DNA of 64,000 nucleotides from Anaerolineales bacterium (lineage in GTDB: Bacteria > Chloroflexota > Anaerolineae > Anaerolineales > Villigracilaceae): assembly GCA_030583905.1 (NCBI GenBank), contig CP129481.1, positions 2,448,136 through 2,512,135 of the forward strand. Reading direction: 5' to 3'. Shown piece after piece: positions 9,010-17,926 of the stretch. The notes under the pieces were generated by a model. That model was not told where the DNA came from. It saw only the letters and a list, made by a program, of their open reading frames with translations, and did no database searches. The position numbers were made by a program, and so were the translations under genes. Position 1 is the stretch's first letter. The number at the start of each line of letters is the position of its first letter.

Positions 9010-10647
9010 TTATTCGACCGGTTCAAGCAATACCAGCGATGTAACGTCGGAAAGCTCCACCTTTGCCTCATCGGTGATCCAGCCTGTGAAGCGGTCGGTG
9101 CGGAACGCCTGCACGTTGGCGTCATAGAACGGGATGATGTACACAACGTCCTCGAACACGATGCGCTGCATCTCCCAGACCATGTCCCTGCGGGTTTCGA
9201 AGTCGAGTTCCACCTGCTGTTGGTTGTAAAGATCATCATAAACCGGGTTGGAATAGCCCGTCTCGCTCGAGCCGTACGGAATGGAATCGGTGGTGTACAC
9301 GTACAACAGCGCGCTCGGATCGGGGTCGGACGCCCAGCCCCAGATGATGATGTCGAAATCGAAGGTCGGACAGCACTGGGCGGTCAACGCATCTGGATCC
9401 GCCGCCTGCGGTTCCAGCGCGATGCCGATCTGACCCCACATCTGACCGAGCAATTCCGCCATGCGCGGCGCGTTGATGCTGTCGCTGGGCCAGTTCAGGC
9501 GGAAGGTCAGGGGCTGTGAACCGTCCGGCATCTCACGGACGCCGTCGCCGTTCGTGTCGGCATATCCGGCATCGTCAAGGATCTGGTTCGCTTTGGCAAC
9601 ATCGAACTCATAATCCACGAGCGAGTCGTTATACCAAACGCCAAGCCCGTCCGGGATCAAGGTCAGCCCCGGCTCGCCGAGCCCGAGCAGCACCACATCG
9701 ATCAACTGCTGCTTGTCCGTGGCGTGAGACATGGCAAGGCGCACATCTCGGTCGCGCAGGGCGGGATGCCCCGTGCAAAGACCGCCTTCATCCACCGGGC
9801 AGTTTTCGGGATCGATCTGGTTGAAGATGATATCCGTCACACCCGGCGCGAGCGGAGCGCCCACTACCAATTCGATGTTCGGGTCTTCATCCAGCGCCGC
9901 AGCCGCCGTATTGGGCATCTCGGTGATCATATCCACCTGCCCGGTCCGGATCGCCTGTACCAGTGCATCCTGATTGGCAAAGGTCTGGAAGACGACGCCA
10001 TCCACCTTGGGCGGCGTGGAGAAATGTTCCTTGTTCGATTCAAGGCGTACGAACTCGTTCTGCACGTATTCCGCCATCTTGAACGGACCCGAGCCGATCA
10101 TCTCGAAGTTTTCATATTCGATCTTGTTCTCGTTCTCCCAAACATGCTTCGGCAGCACATACAGGAAGACCAGCTGGCTCTCGATGTTGGGGATGGCTTC
10201 GGTCAGGGTCAGAATGACCTCATTGTTCTCGTTGAACTCGACCGTATCGAAGTAAGGCGTATAGTACCCGTTCATATACGGATACTCCGGCGTATCTTTG
10301 TACAAATTATAGGAATATGCCACATCTTCGGCGGTCAACGGCTGACCATCGTGCCAGGTGATGCCGTCGCGGATCTTGAACGTCCACACCGTGCCGTCAT
10401 CGGAAACCTCAGCGCTCTCCGCCAGGCTGAGCGTGAACGAACCGTCCATGTTAAGCTCGTACATGGAATCATATACCAACTCGAAAATAGTATACGCCTC
10501 CACCAGGATCGCCATGCCCGGATTCAGTGTATCCGGGCTGCCCGCCCAGCCGATCCGAACGGTTCCCCCGCCGCCTCCACCCCCGCCGCCGCAGGCTGCC
10601 AGCAACAGCGCGGCAAGCACGAACGTATACAACACTCTCTGTTTCAT
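9010..10647 (-). CDS. Peptide-type ABC substrate-binding lipoprotein (SBP family 5), 545 aa
   Basis: Extracytoplasmic solute receptor of the operon. ATG 10647 has GGAGG eight bases upstream and starts a lipoprotein signal (LLLAAC, Cys19) followed by an unusual run of nine glycines. Family-5 landmarks include WTFKIRDGITWHDGQPLTAEDVAYSYN, the domain II region with FRLNWPSDS and a C-terminal EMQRIVFEDVVYIIPFYD. The length is normal. It should deliver peptides, or another family-5 ligand such as sugars or nickel chelates, to the DppB/DppC-D/DppF complex; the ligand is not readable. Ten or so residues after the Cys are flexible linker. Confidence 0.92.
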   Translation of the reverse strand: MKQRVLYTFVLAALLLAACGGGGGGGGGTVRIGWAGSPDTLNPGMAILVEAYTIFELVYDSMYELNMDGSFTLSLAESAEVSDDGTVWTFKIRDGITWHDGQPLTAEDVAYSYNLYKDTPEYPYMNGYYTPYFDTVEFNENNEVILTLTEAIPNIESQLVFLYVLPKHVWENENKIEYENFEMIGSGPFKMAEYVQNEFVRLESNKEHFSTPPKVDGVVFQTFANQDALVQAIRTGQVDMITEMPNTAAAALDEDPNIELVVGAPLAPGVTDIIFNQIDPENCPVDEGGLCTGHPALRDRDVRLAMSHATDKQQLIDVVLLGLGEPGLTLIPDGLGVWYNDSLVDYEFDVAKANQILDDAGYADTNGDGVREMPDGSQPLTFRLNWPSDSINAPRMAELLGQMWGQIGIALEPQAADPDALTAQCCPTFDFDIIIWGWASDPDPSALLYVYTTDSIPYGSSETGYSNPVYDDLYNQQQVELDFETRRDMVWEMQRIVFEDVVYIIPFYDANVQAFRTDRFTGWITDEAKVELSDVTSLVLLEPVE

Positions 10648-10693
10648 CACTTCTTCCTCCTTCATAGGTAGAACATTTTTTGCGGCTTCCCTG

Positions 10694-10733
10694 AAAAAAA
10701 TGCGCGCCATGACAGATGCATCTGTCATGGCGC
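10694..10733 (-). promoter_or_regulatory. Terminator-like hairpin in the leader of the peptide ABC operon
   Basis: Positions 10704-10733 are a perfect 30-bp palindrome. On the minus strand it is followed after TGC/GCA by seven Ts (10694-10700), the layout of an intrinsic terminator, yet it lies about 45 bases upstream of the binding-protein start codon with no minus-strand gene behind it. It therefore looks like a transcription attenuator. The perfect symmetry would also suit a protein operator. Confidence 0.6.
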
Positions 10734-10851
10734 AGGTGTCAATTGAACGGCAACGTTGAGCACGTAAAGGGAACCATCGAATAAATTTTACTGTAATTCC
10801 CGGATTAATCAAACCCGAATCAGCGGTAGAATCCAAAAAAGGATGCAACTC

Positions 10852-12705
10852 ATGGAAAACCCCGTCACGCTCACCGAAAAATACGAACGCAATGGATGGC
10901 CCTCCATCAAACGGACCGACCTCAAACCGCCCCCTGGATTAACCCTCCCGCTTCTGACGTCCATCGAGCGGGTCCGGTCTCACATGCTTTCTTCTCAGGG
11001 ACAGCTCTCCTGCATCAAGGACGGCGAGACCACCTCGGATGTTTTCACCATATCCGCCAACGGCGGCTGGCTGGCGCGTATCTCCACCGACCGTCCGCTC
11101 GCTGCATATTGGGATGATGAAGTCCCGCAATGGTCGCCTGACGGAAAATGGCTGGCGTTCGGCTTGAGCGGACACGTCCACATCGTGCCGCATAACGGCG
11201 GATTGCCGAAGAAGATCACCGATTTTGCATCCGCGGCAGGCGCCCCGCGCTGGATGCCCGACTCGCACGGTCTCATTGTCACCGTGGAGCGCGAAGACAC
11301 CGATCAACTCCTGCTCACCGACCGCGAAGGTTCCTGGCCCCGCGCCCTGACCACCGATACTATTGGCGATCACTGGGATGCGCGCCCTTCACCCGATGGG
11401 AAATTCATCGTCTACAACCTGCGCCGTTTCGATGACCTCAACCGGCTCGACATCATCCTGCTCGAAATTGCGACGGGCAAACAAACCACGCTGTATGGTA
11501 AACCATCCACGCGGGCAACGACGCCGAAGTGGTCGCCTGACGGCAAGTGGATTTCCTTCATCGCGCAGGAAGGTCAATTCGAGGAGCTGTATCTGGTCAA
11601 GCCTGATGGCGGGGGGTTGCATCCGCTTACAAAAGGCGGGCAGGATATCTTCCAATACGAATGGTCGCCTTTGGAGAACAGAATCCTGGCGGTGGTGAAT
11701 AACAAAGGTTCGTTCGAGTTAAGGCTCATCGAAGCAGAATCAGGCTCGATGTCCGATTTGCGAAGCGAAGTTGGGATCCACTCCAACCCCAACTGGGCAG
11801 CGGATGAGTCATACATCACCTTCGAGTTCGAGAGTCCCACGCTCCCGCCTGATCTTTACCGCATGGATTTAAAATCGAAACAGGTCACACAGTTGACGTT
11901 CTCCAACCCGCCCGCGATGACGAAAAATAAATTCGTCGTGCCTGAGATGGTTGCCTATAAAAGTCATGACGGCTTGGAGATCCCCGCGTTTTTGTATCGC
12001 CCCGAAAAATCGAACGGCGCGGCGATCCTGTATCCGCACGGCGGACCGAAAGACCAGTACGGTTTCTTTTGGGATGAAGTGGCGCAGTATTTCACCGCGA
12101 AGGGATATACCTATCTCGCGCCGAACTATCGCGGCTCGACGGGCTATGGCAAGGACTTCGAGCGCGCCAATTACAACGACTGGGGCGTGGGCGATACAAA
12201 GGACTGCCTGCACGGCGCGAAATATTTGCGGACGTTCAAAGATGTAAAGCCCGACCGCATCGGCATTGCAGGCGGAAGTTACGGCGGCTACATGACCATC
12301 AACGCGCTTTCACGCGACCCGGAATATCTGTTCGCGTGCGGCATCACCAAATACGGCGATGCGAACCTGATCAGTTCGTGGGCACAATGCGAGAAACGTT
12401 TGCGGTTGTACACGGAGATCTTTTTGGGGCATCCTGCGGATAACATGGAGCAGTATTTGAAAGGCTCACCCATCACCGATGCGAAGAACATCCAAAAGCC
12501 TGTCTTGATCCTGCATGGACTGCTCGATACGGTCGTGCCGCCTGAGGCAAGCGAGGAATGGGTCGAAGCGTTGAAGCGAGAAAATAAGATATTTGAATAC
12601 AAAACCTATGCCACCGAGCCGCATGGCTTCTTACAGCGCAAGAACCTGCTGGATGTGTACGAACGCATGGAACGCTTTTTGGATTGGTATTTGCTGCCAA
12701 AATGA
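10852..12705 (+). CDS. S9 family peptidase (prolyl-oligopeptidase / acylaminoacyl-peptidase type), 617 aa
   Basis: The N-terminal half is a TolB/WD40-like beta-propeller with repeated WSPDGKW blades. The C-terminal half is an alpha/beta hydrolase with nucleophile GGSYGG (Ser about 476), Asp about 559 (HGLLDTVVPP) and His about 591 (EPHGF), a complete catalytic triad. It should release short peptides or acyl-amino acids in the cytosol; no signal peptide is seen. ATG 10852 is chosen because AAAAGG lies about seven bases upstream; the ATG at 10843 is too close to that site. It is divergent from the peptide importer, which fits a peptide-use role (inference). Confidence 0.9.
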   Translation: MENPVTLTEKYERNGWPSIKRTDLKPPPGLTLPLLTSIERVRSHMLSSQGQLSCIKDGETTSDVFTISANGGWLARISTDRPLAAYWDDEVPQWSPDGKWLAFGLSGHVHIVPHNGGLPKKITDFASAAGAPRWMPDSHGLIVTVEREDTDQLLLTDREGSWPRALTTDTIGDHWDARPSPDGKFIVYNLRRFDDLNRLDIILLEIATGKQTTLYGKPSTRATTPKWSPDGKWISFIAQEGQFEELYLVKPDGGGLHPLTKGGQDIFQYEWSPLENRILAVVNNKGSFELRLIEAESGSMSDLRSEVGIHSNPNWAADESYITFEFESPTLPPDLYRMDLKSKQVTQLTFSNPPAMTKNKFVVPEMVAYKSHDGLEIPAFLYRPEKSNGAAILYPHGGPKDQYGFFWDEVAQYFTAKGYTYLAPNYRGSTGYGKDFERANYNDWGVGDTKDCLHGAKYLRTFKDVKPDRIGIAGGSYGGYMTINALSRDPEYLFACGITKYGDANLISSWAQCEKRLRLYTEIFLGHPADNMEQYLKGSPITDAKNIQKPVLILHGLLDTVVPPEASEEWVEALKRENKIFEYKTYATEPHGFLQRKNLLDVYERMERFLDWYLLPK

Positions 12706-13205
12706 ACCTCATCATTCGCGCCGAAACACAAGAAGATTATTCTACCGTCGAGCAGATTCACAGATCCGCCTTTCGCACGGATGCGGAGAGCAAGGTCGTC
12801 AATGCCATTCGCGCCAACGGCAACGCGGTCATTTCACTGGTGGCAGTGAAGGACGATAAAGTCGCTGGTCACATTCTCTTCAGCCCCGTCTCCACTCACC
12901 CACCGACTCCCGAAAAGGGATTGGGACTTGCGCCTGTTGCTGTCCTGCCGGAGTTTCATTCGCAGGGCATTGGATCGGCGTTGATCCGCGCAGGGTTGGA
13001 GAAATGCCGAAAACTCGGTTACGACTATGCCGTGGTGCTCGGCGGACCCAAATATTACATGCGCTTTGGCTTTGAAAAGGCGAGTTCGTTCGGCTTGCAA
13101 AATGAATATGGGGTGGATGATGAATTCATGGTGATCAAATTCAAAACATTGCCTGTTGGTGGATTGGTGAAATATACGTTGGAGTTTGGCTTGTTTTCTG
13201 TTTGA
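12702..13205 (+). CDS. GNAT family N-acetyltransferase, 167 aa
   Basis: A YhbS-like GNAT. It contains HILFSPV, the acetyl-CoA loop LAPVAVLPEFHSQGIGSALI (Q/R-x-x-G-x-G/A) and VVLGGPKYYMRFGFEKA. ATG 12702 overlaps the peptidase stop by four bases (ATGA), so it is translationally coupled. The substrate is unknown. Confidence 0.85.
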   Translation: MNLIIRAETQEDYSTVEQIHRSAFRTDAESKVVNAIRANGNAVISLVAVKDDKVAGHILFSPVSTHPPTPEKGLGLAPVAVLPEFHSQGIGSALIRAGLEKCRKLGYDYAVVLGGPKYYMRFGFEKASSFGLQNEYGVDDEFMVIKFKTLPVGGLVKYTLEFGLFSV

Positions 13206-13241
13206 GTTAGTTGTGTTTGAAAAAAGAAAAGAGAGAATAAA

Positions 13242-14423
13242 TTGGCTACGCGCAATTATAAATTCTTCAGCTACGATGAATTGACTTGGGATGCAGTTGC
13301 TGAACTTCCGAGGGATACACCGCTCGTCCTGCCGCTAGGTACGGGTTATGACATGGATAGGTTGTCAGATCAACTCGGAAATCCCGGGAGAATCGGCTTG
13401 CTTTCAGCCTTTCCATTTGGCTGGCGAAACAGCGGACTGGAAGTGCCTGATCCGCTGTTCTGGCAATACATTTTCAACCTGCTCGACAGCCTGCGTGATG
13501 ATGGTTTTACGCGCGTGTATTGCCTCGCGCCGCAGGGAATAGACCCGCAATCCAATTTTTTGGGCGGATATTCCGCGTCCATTTTGCGCCAAACGCATCC
13601 GTCATGCAAGGCGCTGAAGCCATCGCTTCCGCCTGAGGGCGAACACGGCAAGGTCATCCTCATCCCCATCGGTCACACGGAGCAGCACGGCTACCACCTG
13701 CCCCTCTCGGTGGACACGATCATTATTGAAGCTATCGCAAAAGGTACTGTAAATGCCGATTTGACTACGCGCAGTTGCGCATTACCGGTCATGCCTTATG
13801 GGGTCAGCACACATCGCTCGTCTTTTGCGGCGACATTAAATGCCGGCGGACGCGCCTTCGAGGATTTCTGGCTCGCTGTGGTGGATGTGCTCGTTGCGCG
13901 CGGATTTGACCGTTTCTATTTCATGAGCGGACACGGCGGCAACTCGTCATTTCTGGTCAATGTGGTGAAATATGCCGGGGAACGGCATCGCCGCATCTTC
14001 TGCGCCACAGCCTGGCTGCACACCTCAGGCAGGATCGGCGCCGAAGCCTTGGATGCGTACCGTACGTCGCCCATTGGAGGCATGGGGCATGCGGGCGAGT
14101 TGGAGACATCCTACATGCTGCATCTCCGCCCGGAGCTGTGCAAAATGGAGCGCGTGGTGGATGAGACCGATTTCATCTCCACGCCTGATTACTATATGGA
14201 TTGGATCGAGGGAGGCTCTCTCGTGGCGAATCCGCCCTGGGACGACGACACAGCCACCGGCGCGTACGGGGCGGGAAGTCATGCCACAGCAGAAAAAGGA
14301 AAGGCATGGCTCGAAGCCGCCATCAAAGAAAAAGCCGATCACGTTGAACAGATCCACGAACAACATGAACGGCGCGAAAAGAGACGCAATGATGGCTACG
14401 GCTTGTGGGGAAAGTCGAAATAG
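13242..14423 (+). CDS. Creatininase-family amidohydrolase with a degenerate duplicated N-terminal half, 393 aa
   Basis: Starts at TTG 13242 behind GAGAGAA; no closer ATG fits. Residues 137-393 are a standard creatininase/formamide-hydrolase domain with metal ligands in HTEQHGYHLPLSVD (Glu147, His149, His152, Asp158), GHGGNS and HAGELETS. Residues 20-120 repeat the same scaffold (PLVLPLGTG, FPFGWRN, LLDSLRDDGFTRVYCLAPQG) without metal ligands, so the N-terminal half looks like a dead paralogous domain. Family members hydrolyse cyclic or linear amides such as creatinine or formylated pyrimidines and flavins. The substrate here is unknown. It is the third gene of the run after the peptidase and GNAT genes. 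Confidence 0.8.
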   Translation: MATRNYKFFSYDELTWDAVAELPRDTPLVLPLGTGYDMDRLSDQLGNPGRIGLLSAFPFGWRNSGLEVPDPLFWQYIFNLLDSLRDDGFTRVYCLAPQGIDPQSNFLGGYSASILRQTHPSCKALKPSLPPEGEHGKVILIPIGHTEQHGYHLPLSVDTIIIEAIAKGTVNADLTTRSCALPVMPYGVSTHRSSFAATLNAGGRAFEDFWLAVVDVLVARGFDRFYFMSGHGGNSSFLVNVVKYAGERHRRIFCATAWLHTSGRIGAEALDAYRTSPIGGMGHAGELETSYMLHLRPELCKMERVVDETDFISTPDYYMDWIEGGSLVANPPWDDDTATGAYGAGSHATAEKGKAWLEAAIKEKADHVEQIHEQHERREKRRNDGYGLWGKSK

Positions 14424-14424
14424 G

Positions 14425-15111
14425 CTAGCGGACGACTTCGAAACTCATCTGCATGACGCAGAAATCAAAGTTGCCGACCCGCAGGTTCCATCGTGAACGA
14501 TATTCGCCGGGAACCTTGGGCGATTTGTAATCCACCTTCAAATTGACCGTAGTGCCGGAGGCGACGTTCCTCCACAGGTCCTGGATCGCCCTGCCCTCAT
14601 GACGATATCCGGTGTGGTAGACGAAGTCGATCGTGTTCACGGTCCAGAATTTTGTGCCGGTGTTCAGGATCGTCCATGTGACGGTGAACTCCTGGTCCGG
14701 TTTCACCTGCCAGCCGCGGGGAGGAAATACGCCACGGACGGCACACGTCCAGGGCTCGCCAGTATACGGGATGCGCTCGCCGTCCGGACCGGGTCCCAAA
14801 CCGGAGGCGGCTTGGGTGACCTCGAAATCCGGGTGCAGAGTTTCCACTGTTACGGTCAACGCGAGCAGGGAGAACGGCGTCGGCGTGGAGGGCTGGACGA
14901 TCAGTGTGGCAGTCGGTTCGCGTGTGACAGTGGAGGTAAGCGTGGGAGGCTGGGCAACGACGGTCTGTGTTTGCGCCGCATCAGCGGTCTGCACAATGGC
15001 GGTCGAAAGCCCAACCACAGGCTCCGGCGCGGATTGGGATGATGGCAAGCCTGGCAAAGTACACGCCAGCGCAGTGATCAGCAGGATGGGGAAAAGCGCA
15101 AATTTACGCAC
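14425..15111 (-). CDS. Lipoprotein with NBR1-type Ig-like domain, 228 aa
   Basis: GTG start at 15111 with GGAG just upstream. Signal peptide and lipobox (TALAC, Cys17) are followed by a Thr/Pro/Ala-rich linker to about residue 85. The C-terminal 110 residues match the Ig-like domain first described next to BRCA1 (NBR1): FTVTWTILNTGTKFWT, a Trp-containing LWRNVASGTTVNL and a GEYRSRWNL strand. Such domains are common on the surface of Anaerolineae. It probably mediates adhesion or protein contacts (inference). It converges with the creatininase gene, leaving one base between them. Confidence 0.82.
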   Translation of the reverse strand: MRKFALFPILLITALACTLPGLPSSQSAPEPVVGLSTAIVQTADAAQTQTVVAQPPTLTSTVTREPTATLIVQPSTPTPFSLLALTVTVETLHPDFEVTQAASGLGPGPDGERIPYTGEPWTCAVRGVFPPRGWQVKPDQEFTVTWTILNTGTKFWTVNTIDFVYHTGYRHEGRAIQDLWRNVASGTTVNLKVDYKSPKVPGEYRSRWNLRVGNFDFCVMQMSFEVVR

Positions 15112-15148
15112 AGTCGCTCCAGGACGGACAAAACAAGTATATCATGCG

Positions 15149-16567
15149 TCAATTTTGAAGTTTTGTGATGAACTTCTCCCCTTTTGCAATGAATTCATCA
15201 TAATCTTCCGGCGCTGGCGCGGATGCCAGCAGATCCTGCGTCTTTTCGCGCAAAACCTGACGGGCAGGCGGCGCGCCGGCTTCCAACCATTTCTCCATGC
15301 TGTAGCGCGGATACACGCCGCTGACATAATATCCGTTTTTGTAGTTGCGCAGTGTGGAAGGCTGGTTGAGAAAACTTTTGCCGGGTCCCACTTTGAAGAT
15401 CTCGTCCACCGCCGAGTTGAGGTCGTCCAATTGAAAGCCGTTATGAATGCGCAGCGCCTGGTCGATGATCTCGTGGCAGTGGACAAAGGTGGTTGGGGAG
15501 ATGGACTTCGAGCCGAGCGAATCTCCGATGAACGGAGCCAGATGTCCGTGTGAGAGCAGAAGCGCAAGCGTGTTCATCCAGTAGGTATCGGCGGCGATCA
15601 AATCCATGCCCCAGCCGGTGCCGCTGCCCGACGTCGAACAATGCGGAATGCCGTAGTGTTTCATCATCTCGGAGCAGGCGACGCTGATGAGGATGCTTTG
15701 CGGGTCGTAGAAATTGAGCATGGTGCGCATGTCGAAGTAGACGGGCAGCATGCCGAGCAGAATTTCCGCGCCTTTTTTGATGGTCTGGCTGATGACCAAG
15801 CCCGCGAGCAGTTCCGCCATGAGCAGGGTGAGCGTGCCTGCCGGTGTGAGCGGCGTGGATGCGCCTGCCATGCTGTAATTGGAGAAAATGATGGGAAGCC
15901 CGCGCTCGATGGCGACTTTCATCTTGTCCACCGTGCCGGCATTCATCACCAGCGGGCTGACCGGGTTGAAATACGGGATGATGAAGGGTTTGTCGCCGAG
16001 GTCTTTGCCATGCAGCAGCTCGAACATTTCGAGCACATCGGGGAATTTGTTTTCGTCGGAAACGAGCAGGACGAGCGGCTTGGTGGTGTTGGCGATATGC
16101 TCGAGCGAGCCGTACAGGTCGCCGAGTTCTTCATCCACATCGCGCACAATGCCGACGGTGGAAATGACATCGTAATGCTTCAGGCTCGAGCCGAGCCGGA
16201 CCAGATCGCGGAAGTTCTCACGCTTAAAAATGTCGAGCGTTTCATCGACGGGGTTTTGATAGAAGAGCGCCGTGACCCCCACCCCAAAGCGCAGACGGTC
16301 TTCGCCGAGTTTGAGTTTATATTCGCCACGGCGGTCGTATATATCGATCGTCTTCGGCGCGGACTTGATGGCTTCTTCCACAATTTCAGGCGGGAATTTG
16401 ATGGTGCGGTCTTCGGCTTTCAGTCCCAACTTCCATTCGAGCATGCGCAGGATCTCAGGCGAATCCACGCGCACGCCGGTCTCGCTCAACACTTTCAGCA
16501 CATTGAGATGCGCTTCCTGAATTTGGTCTTCGGTCATTAAAGTCAAGCGCGGGCGGACGTTATTCAT
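15149..16567 (-). CDS. Trimethylamine methyltransferase family protein (MttB homologue, no pyrrolysine), 472 aa
   Basis: Full-length MttB-superfamily TIM barrel with no in-frame TAG, so it belongs to the non-pyrrolysine group that includes glycine betaine and other quaternary amine methyltransferases. Landmarks: the opening RPRLTLMTEDQIQEAHLNVL, GVGVTALFYQNP, PYFNPVSPLVMNAGT and SGSGTGWGMDLIAADTYW. The reaction would move a methyl group from an N-methylated substrate to a corrinoid protein. No corrinoid protein or reactivase gene lies nearby, so the partner must be elsewhere. The ATG has GAGGAG nine bases upstream. Confidence 0.85.
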   Translation of the reverse strand: MNNVRPRLTLMTEDQIQEAHLNVLKVLSETGVRVDSPEILRMLEWKLGLKAEDRTIKFPPEIVEEAIKSAPKTIDIYDRRGEYKLKLGEDRLRFGVGVTALFYQNPVDETLDIFKRENFRDLVRLGSSLKHYDVISTVGIVRDVDEELGDLYGSLEHIANTTKPLVLLVSDENKFPDVLEMFELLHGKDLGDKPFIIPYFNPVSPLVMNAGTVDKMKVAIERGLPIIFSNYSMAGASTPLTPAGTLTLLMAELLAGLVISQTIKKGAEILLGMLPVYFDMRTMLNFYDPQSILISVACSEMMKHYGIPHCSTSGSGTGWGMDLIAADTYWMNTLALLLSHGHLAPFIGDSLGSKSISPTTFVHCHEIIDQALRIHNGFQLDDLNSAVDEIFKVGPGKSFLNQPSTLRNYKNGYYVSGVYPRYSMEKWLEAGAPPARQVLREKTQDLLASAPAPEDYDEFIAKGEKFITKLQN

Positions 16568-16612
16568 GGATGATTTCTCCTCGTCCGCAATTTTATCCTA
16601 CCTGCATGTGTA

Positions 16613-16694
16613 CATGTCATTGCGAGCCGACAGGCGAAGCAATCTCCAAATCACGCGGGGATTGCTTCGTTGCTTCACAACTCGCAATGACATG
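16613..16694. repeat. Extragenic palindromic repeat (CATTGCGAG type)
   Basis: Perfect 14-bp terminal inverted repeats (16613-16626 and 16681-16694, CATGTCATTGCGAG) enclose GC-rich inner arms with GAAGCAATC / GATTGCTTC. This is a REP/MITE-like element of a sort scattered through many bacterial chromosomes. It fills the gap between the RIO kinase and mttB genes. Confidence 0.75.
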
Positions 16695-16697
16695 CAA

Positions 16698-17723
16698 CTA
16701 CTTCTCCTTCTCCCAACGCTTGCGGTCTTCGGGGTTCTCAGGGTCGAGATATTTCGGATGCACCTTCTCGAACACGCGATGCCCGTGCGAGGTCCACAGA
16801 TCGGCGGCGAGTTTCTTCGCATCGGTGCGGACGCCCTGCGCGGAGAAATACTGGCAGATGCGCATCACATCGCGCTGGAAGATACCCCACGAAGACGGGT
16901 TGGACTCGGGGATGACGACCTGCGGAAAGTCGATCAACTTGATGTCGCCGTCCCAATACAGGATGTTGTACGCCGAAAGGTCGCCATGGATGCGGTCCTT
17001 CGAGAGCATGATGTCCATGTTGCGGACAACGCGCTCGAACAACGGCTCCGCCTCATCCGGGTCGAGCGAGACATGACTGAGCGGCGGCGCGGCGGTCCCT
17101 GCATCACCGACAAACTCCATCAGGATGGCGTTCTTCTCTTTCGCGAACGGCTTGGGCACATCCGCGCCCGCCTCGTGCAGCAACTCCATCGTCACGAACT
17201 CGTACGCGATCCACGACTGGTGCCGCACTTCCTCACCATAGCGGGTGCGCTTGATGATGGCGTTGATGTCGGCTTCCTTCCACAGCGCGTGACCGTCCTC
17301 GTCCAGGTCCGTGCGCCCGACGCGGTATTGCTGGTCGTTCTTGAGATTGCGCAGCGAGCGCGGACGGTAGACCTTGGCGGCAAGCAGCGGCGCTTCGACC
17401 CCGACCCCGGGCTTGCACAGGTAGACCGAAGCCTCCTTCCCGCCTTTGACACGGCGCAGGACATCGGAGATCCATTTATGGTCGTGGAATGCGGCGAGCG
17501 AATCCAACAGCCACCACTCCTCGAAGCGCGCGGCTTTGTAGGTGAACTTGAACTCCCTGGAGGCTTCCTGCGCGCGGATGAAGAGTTTCGCCTCCATATC
17601 ACGCTTCTTTGATTCGCGCTTCTGGCTGACACGCTTGTTGGACGGTTTGGTCCCGTCGCTGTCGAGGTCATCGAGTTCGTCGTACAGTTCGTACAGGTCT
17701 TTCGGGTTCATATTTGTATTCAT
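16698..17723 (-). CDS. RIO1-type serine/threonine kinase, 341 aa
   Basis: Atypical protein kinase of the RIO family. Nucleotide-binding loop VKGGKEASVYLC (about residue 92), lysine in AAKVYRPRSL, catalytic loop IHGDLSAYNIL and metal-binding IDFPQ in place of the usual DFG. The first 55 residues are charged (DELDDLDSD, then KRVSQKRESKKRD), probably a flexible tail. Eukaryotic and archaeal RIO proteins act in ribosome maturation. Bacterial substrates are not established, so the role is open. The start is ATG 17723; a second ATG four codons later is equally possible. Confidence 0.88.
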   Translation of the reverse strand: MNTNMNPKDLYELYDELDDLDSDGTKPSNKRVSQKRESKKRDMEAKLFIRAQEASREFKFTYKAARFEEWWLLDSLAAFHDHKWISDVLRRVKGGKEASVYLCKPGVGVEAPLLAAKVYRPRSLRNLKNDQQYRVGRTDLDEDGHALWKEADINAIIKRTRYGEEVRHQSWIAYEFVTMELLHEAGADVPKPFAKEKNAILMEFVGDAGTAAPPLSHVSLDPDEAEPLFERVVRNMDIMLSKDRIHGDLSAYNILYWDGDIKLIDFPQVVIPESNPSSWGIFQRDVMRICQYFSAQGVRTDAKKLAADLWTSHGHRVFEKVHPKYLDPENPEDRKRWEKEK

Positions 17724-17825
17724 TGCTGGTAAGCACCTTGGTACTTATGGGGTCAGGGAGTTCGCTCCCGTAATGACGGCGGCATACCACGTTGTGGCAC
17801 ATAGCCGCCTGACTCCAACTATAAA

Positions 17826-17852
17826 AAAACCACAGGATACGACACCCTGCGG
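17826..17852 (-). terminator. Second tandem terminator, minus strand
   Basis: A seven-bp stem (17830-17836 with 17846-17852, one G-U pair) is followed on the minus strand by TTTTTTT. It backs up the terminator at 17881-17903. Confidence 0.65.
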
Positions 17853-17876
17853 CATGGGACTAGGAAAGGTTAAATG

Positions 17877-17903
17877 AAAACCGCAGGCGGAGCGCGCCTG
17901 CGG
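17877..17903 (-). terminator. First tandem terminator, minus strand
   Basis: Stem CCGCAGGCG (17881-17889) with 17895-17903, loop five bases, followed on the minus strand by TTTTCATTT. It closes the transcript of the short gene that ends at 17927. Confidence 0.75.
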
Positions 17904-17926
17904 TCGATGGTCACTTAAAAGGGGAA

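Larger units (their letters stand above)
17724..17926. other. Spacer with nested inverted repeat upstream of the RIO kinase
   Basis: Besides the two terminators listed separately, it holds a nested inverted repeat at 17778-17809 (GGCGGC...GCCGCC around CCAC...GTGG) lacking a T-tract. It may be a small hairpin or operator in the RIO kinase leader. No open reading frame with a start signal is seen. Confidence 0.4.

Noticed and set aside
15149..16567. Pyrrolysine-containing MttB
   Set aside because: The frame is open for its full length without an amber codon, so pyrrolysine is not needed.
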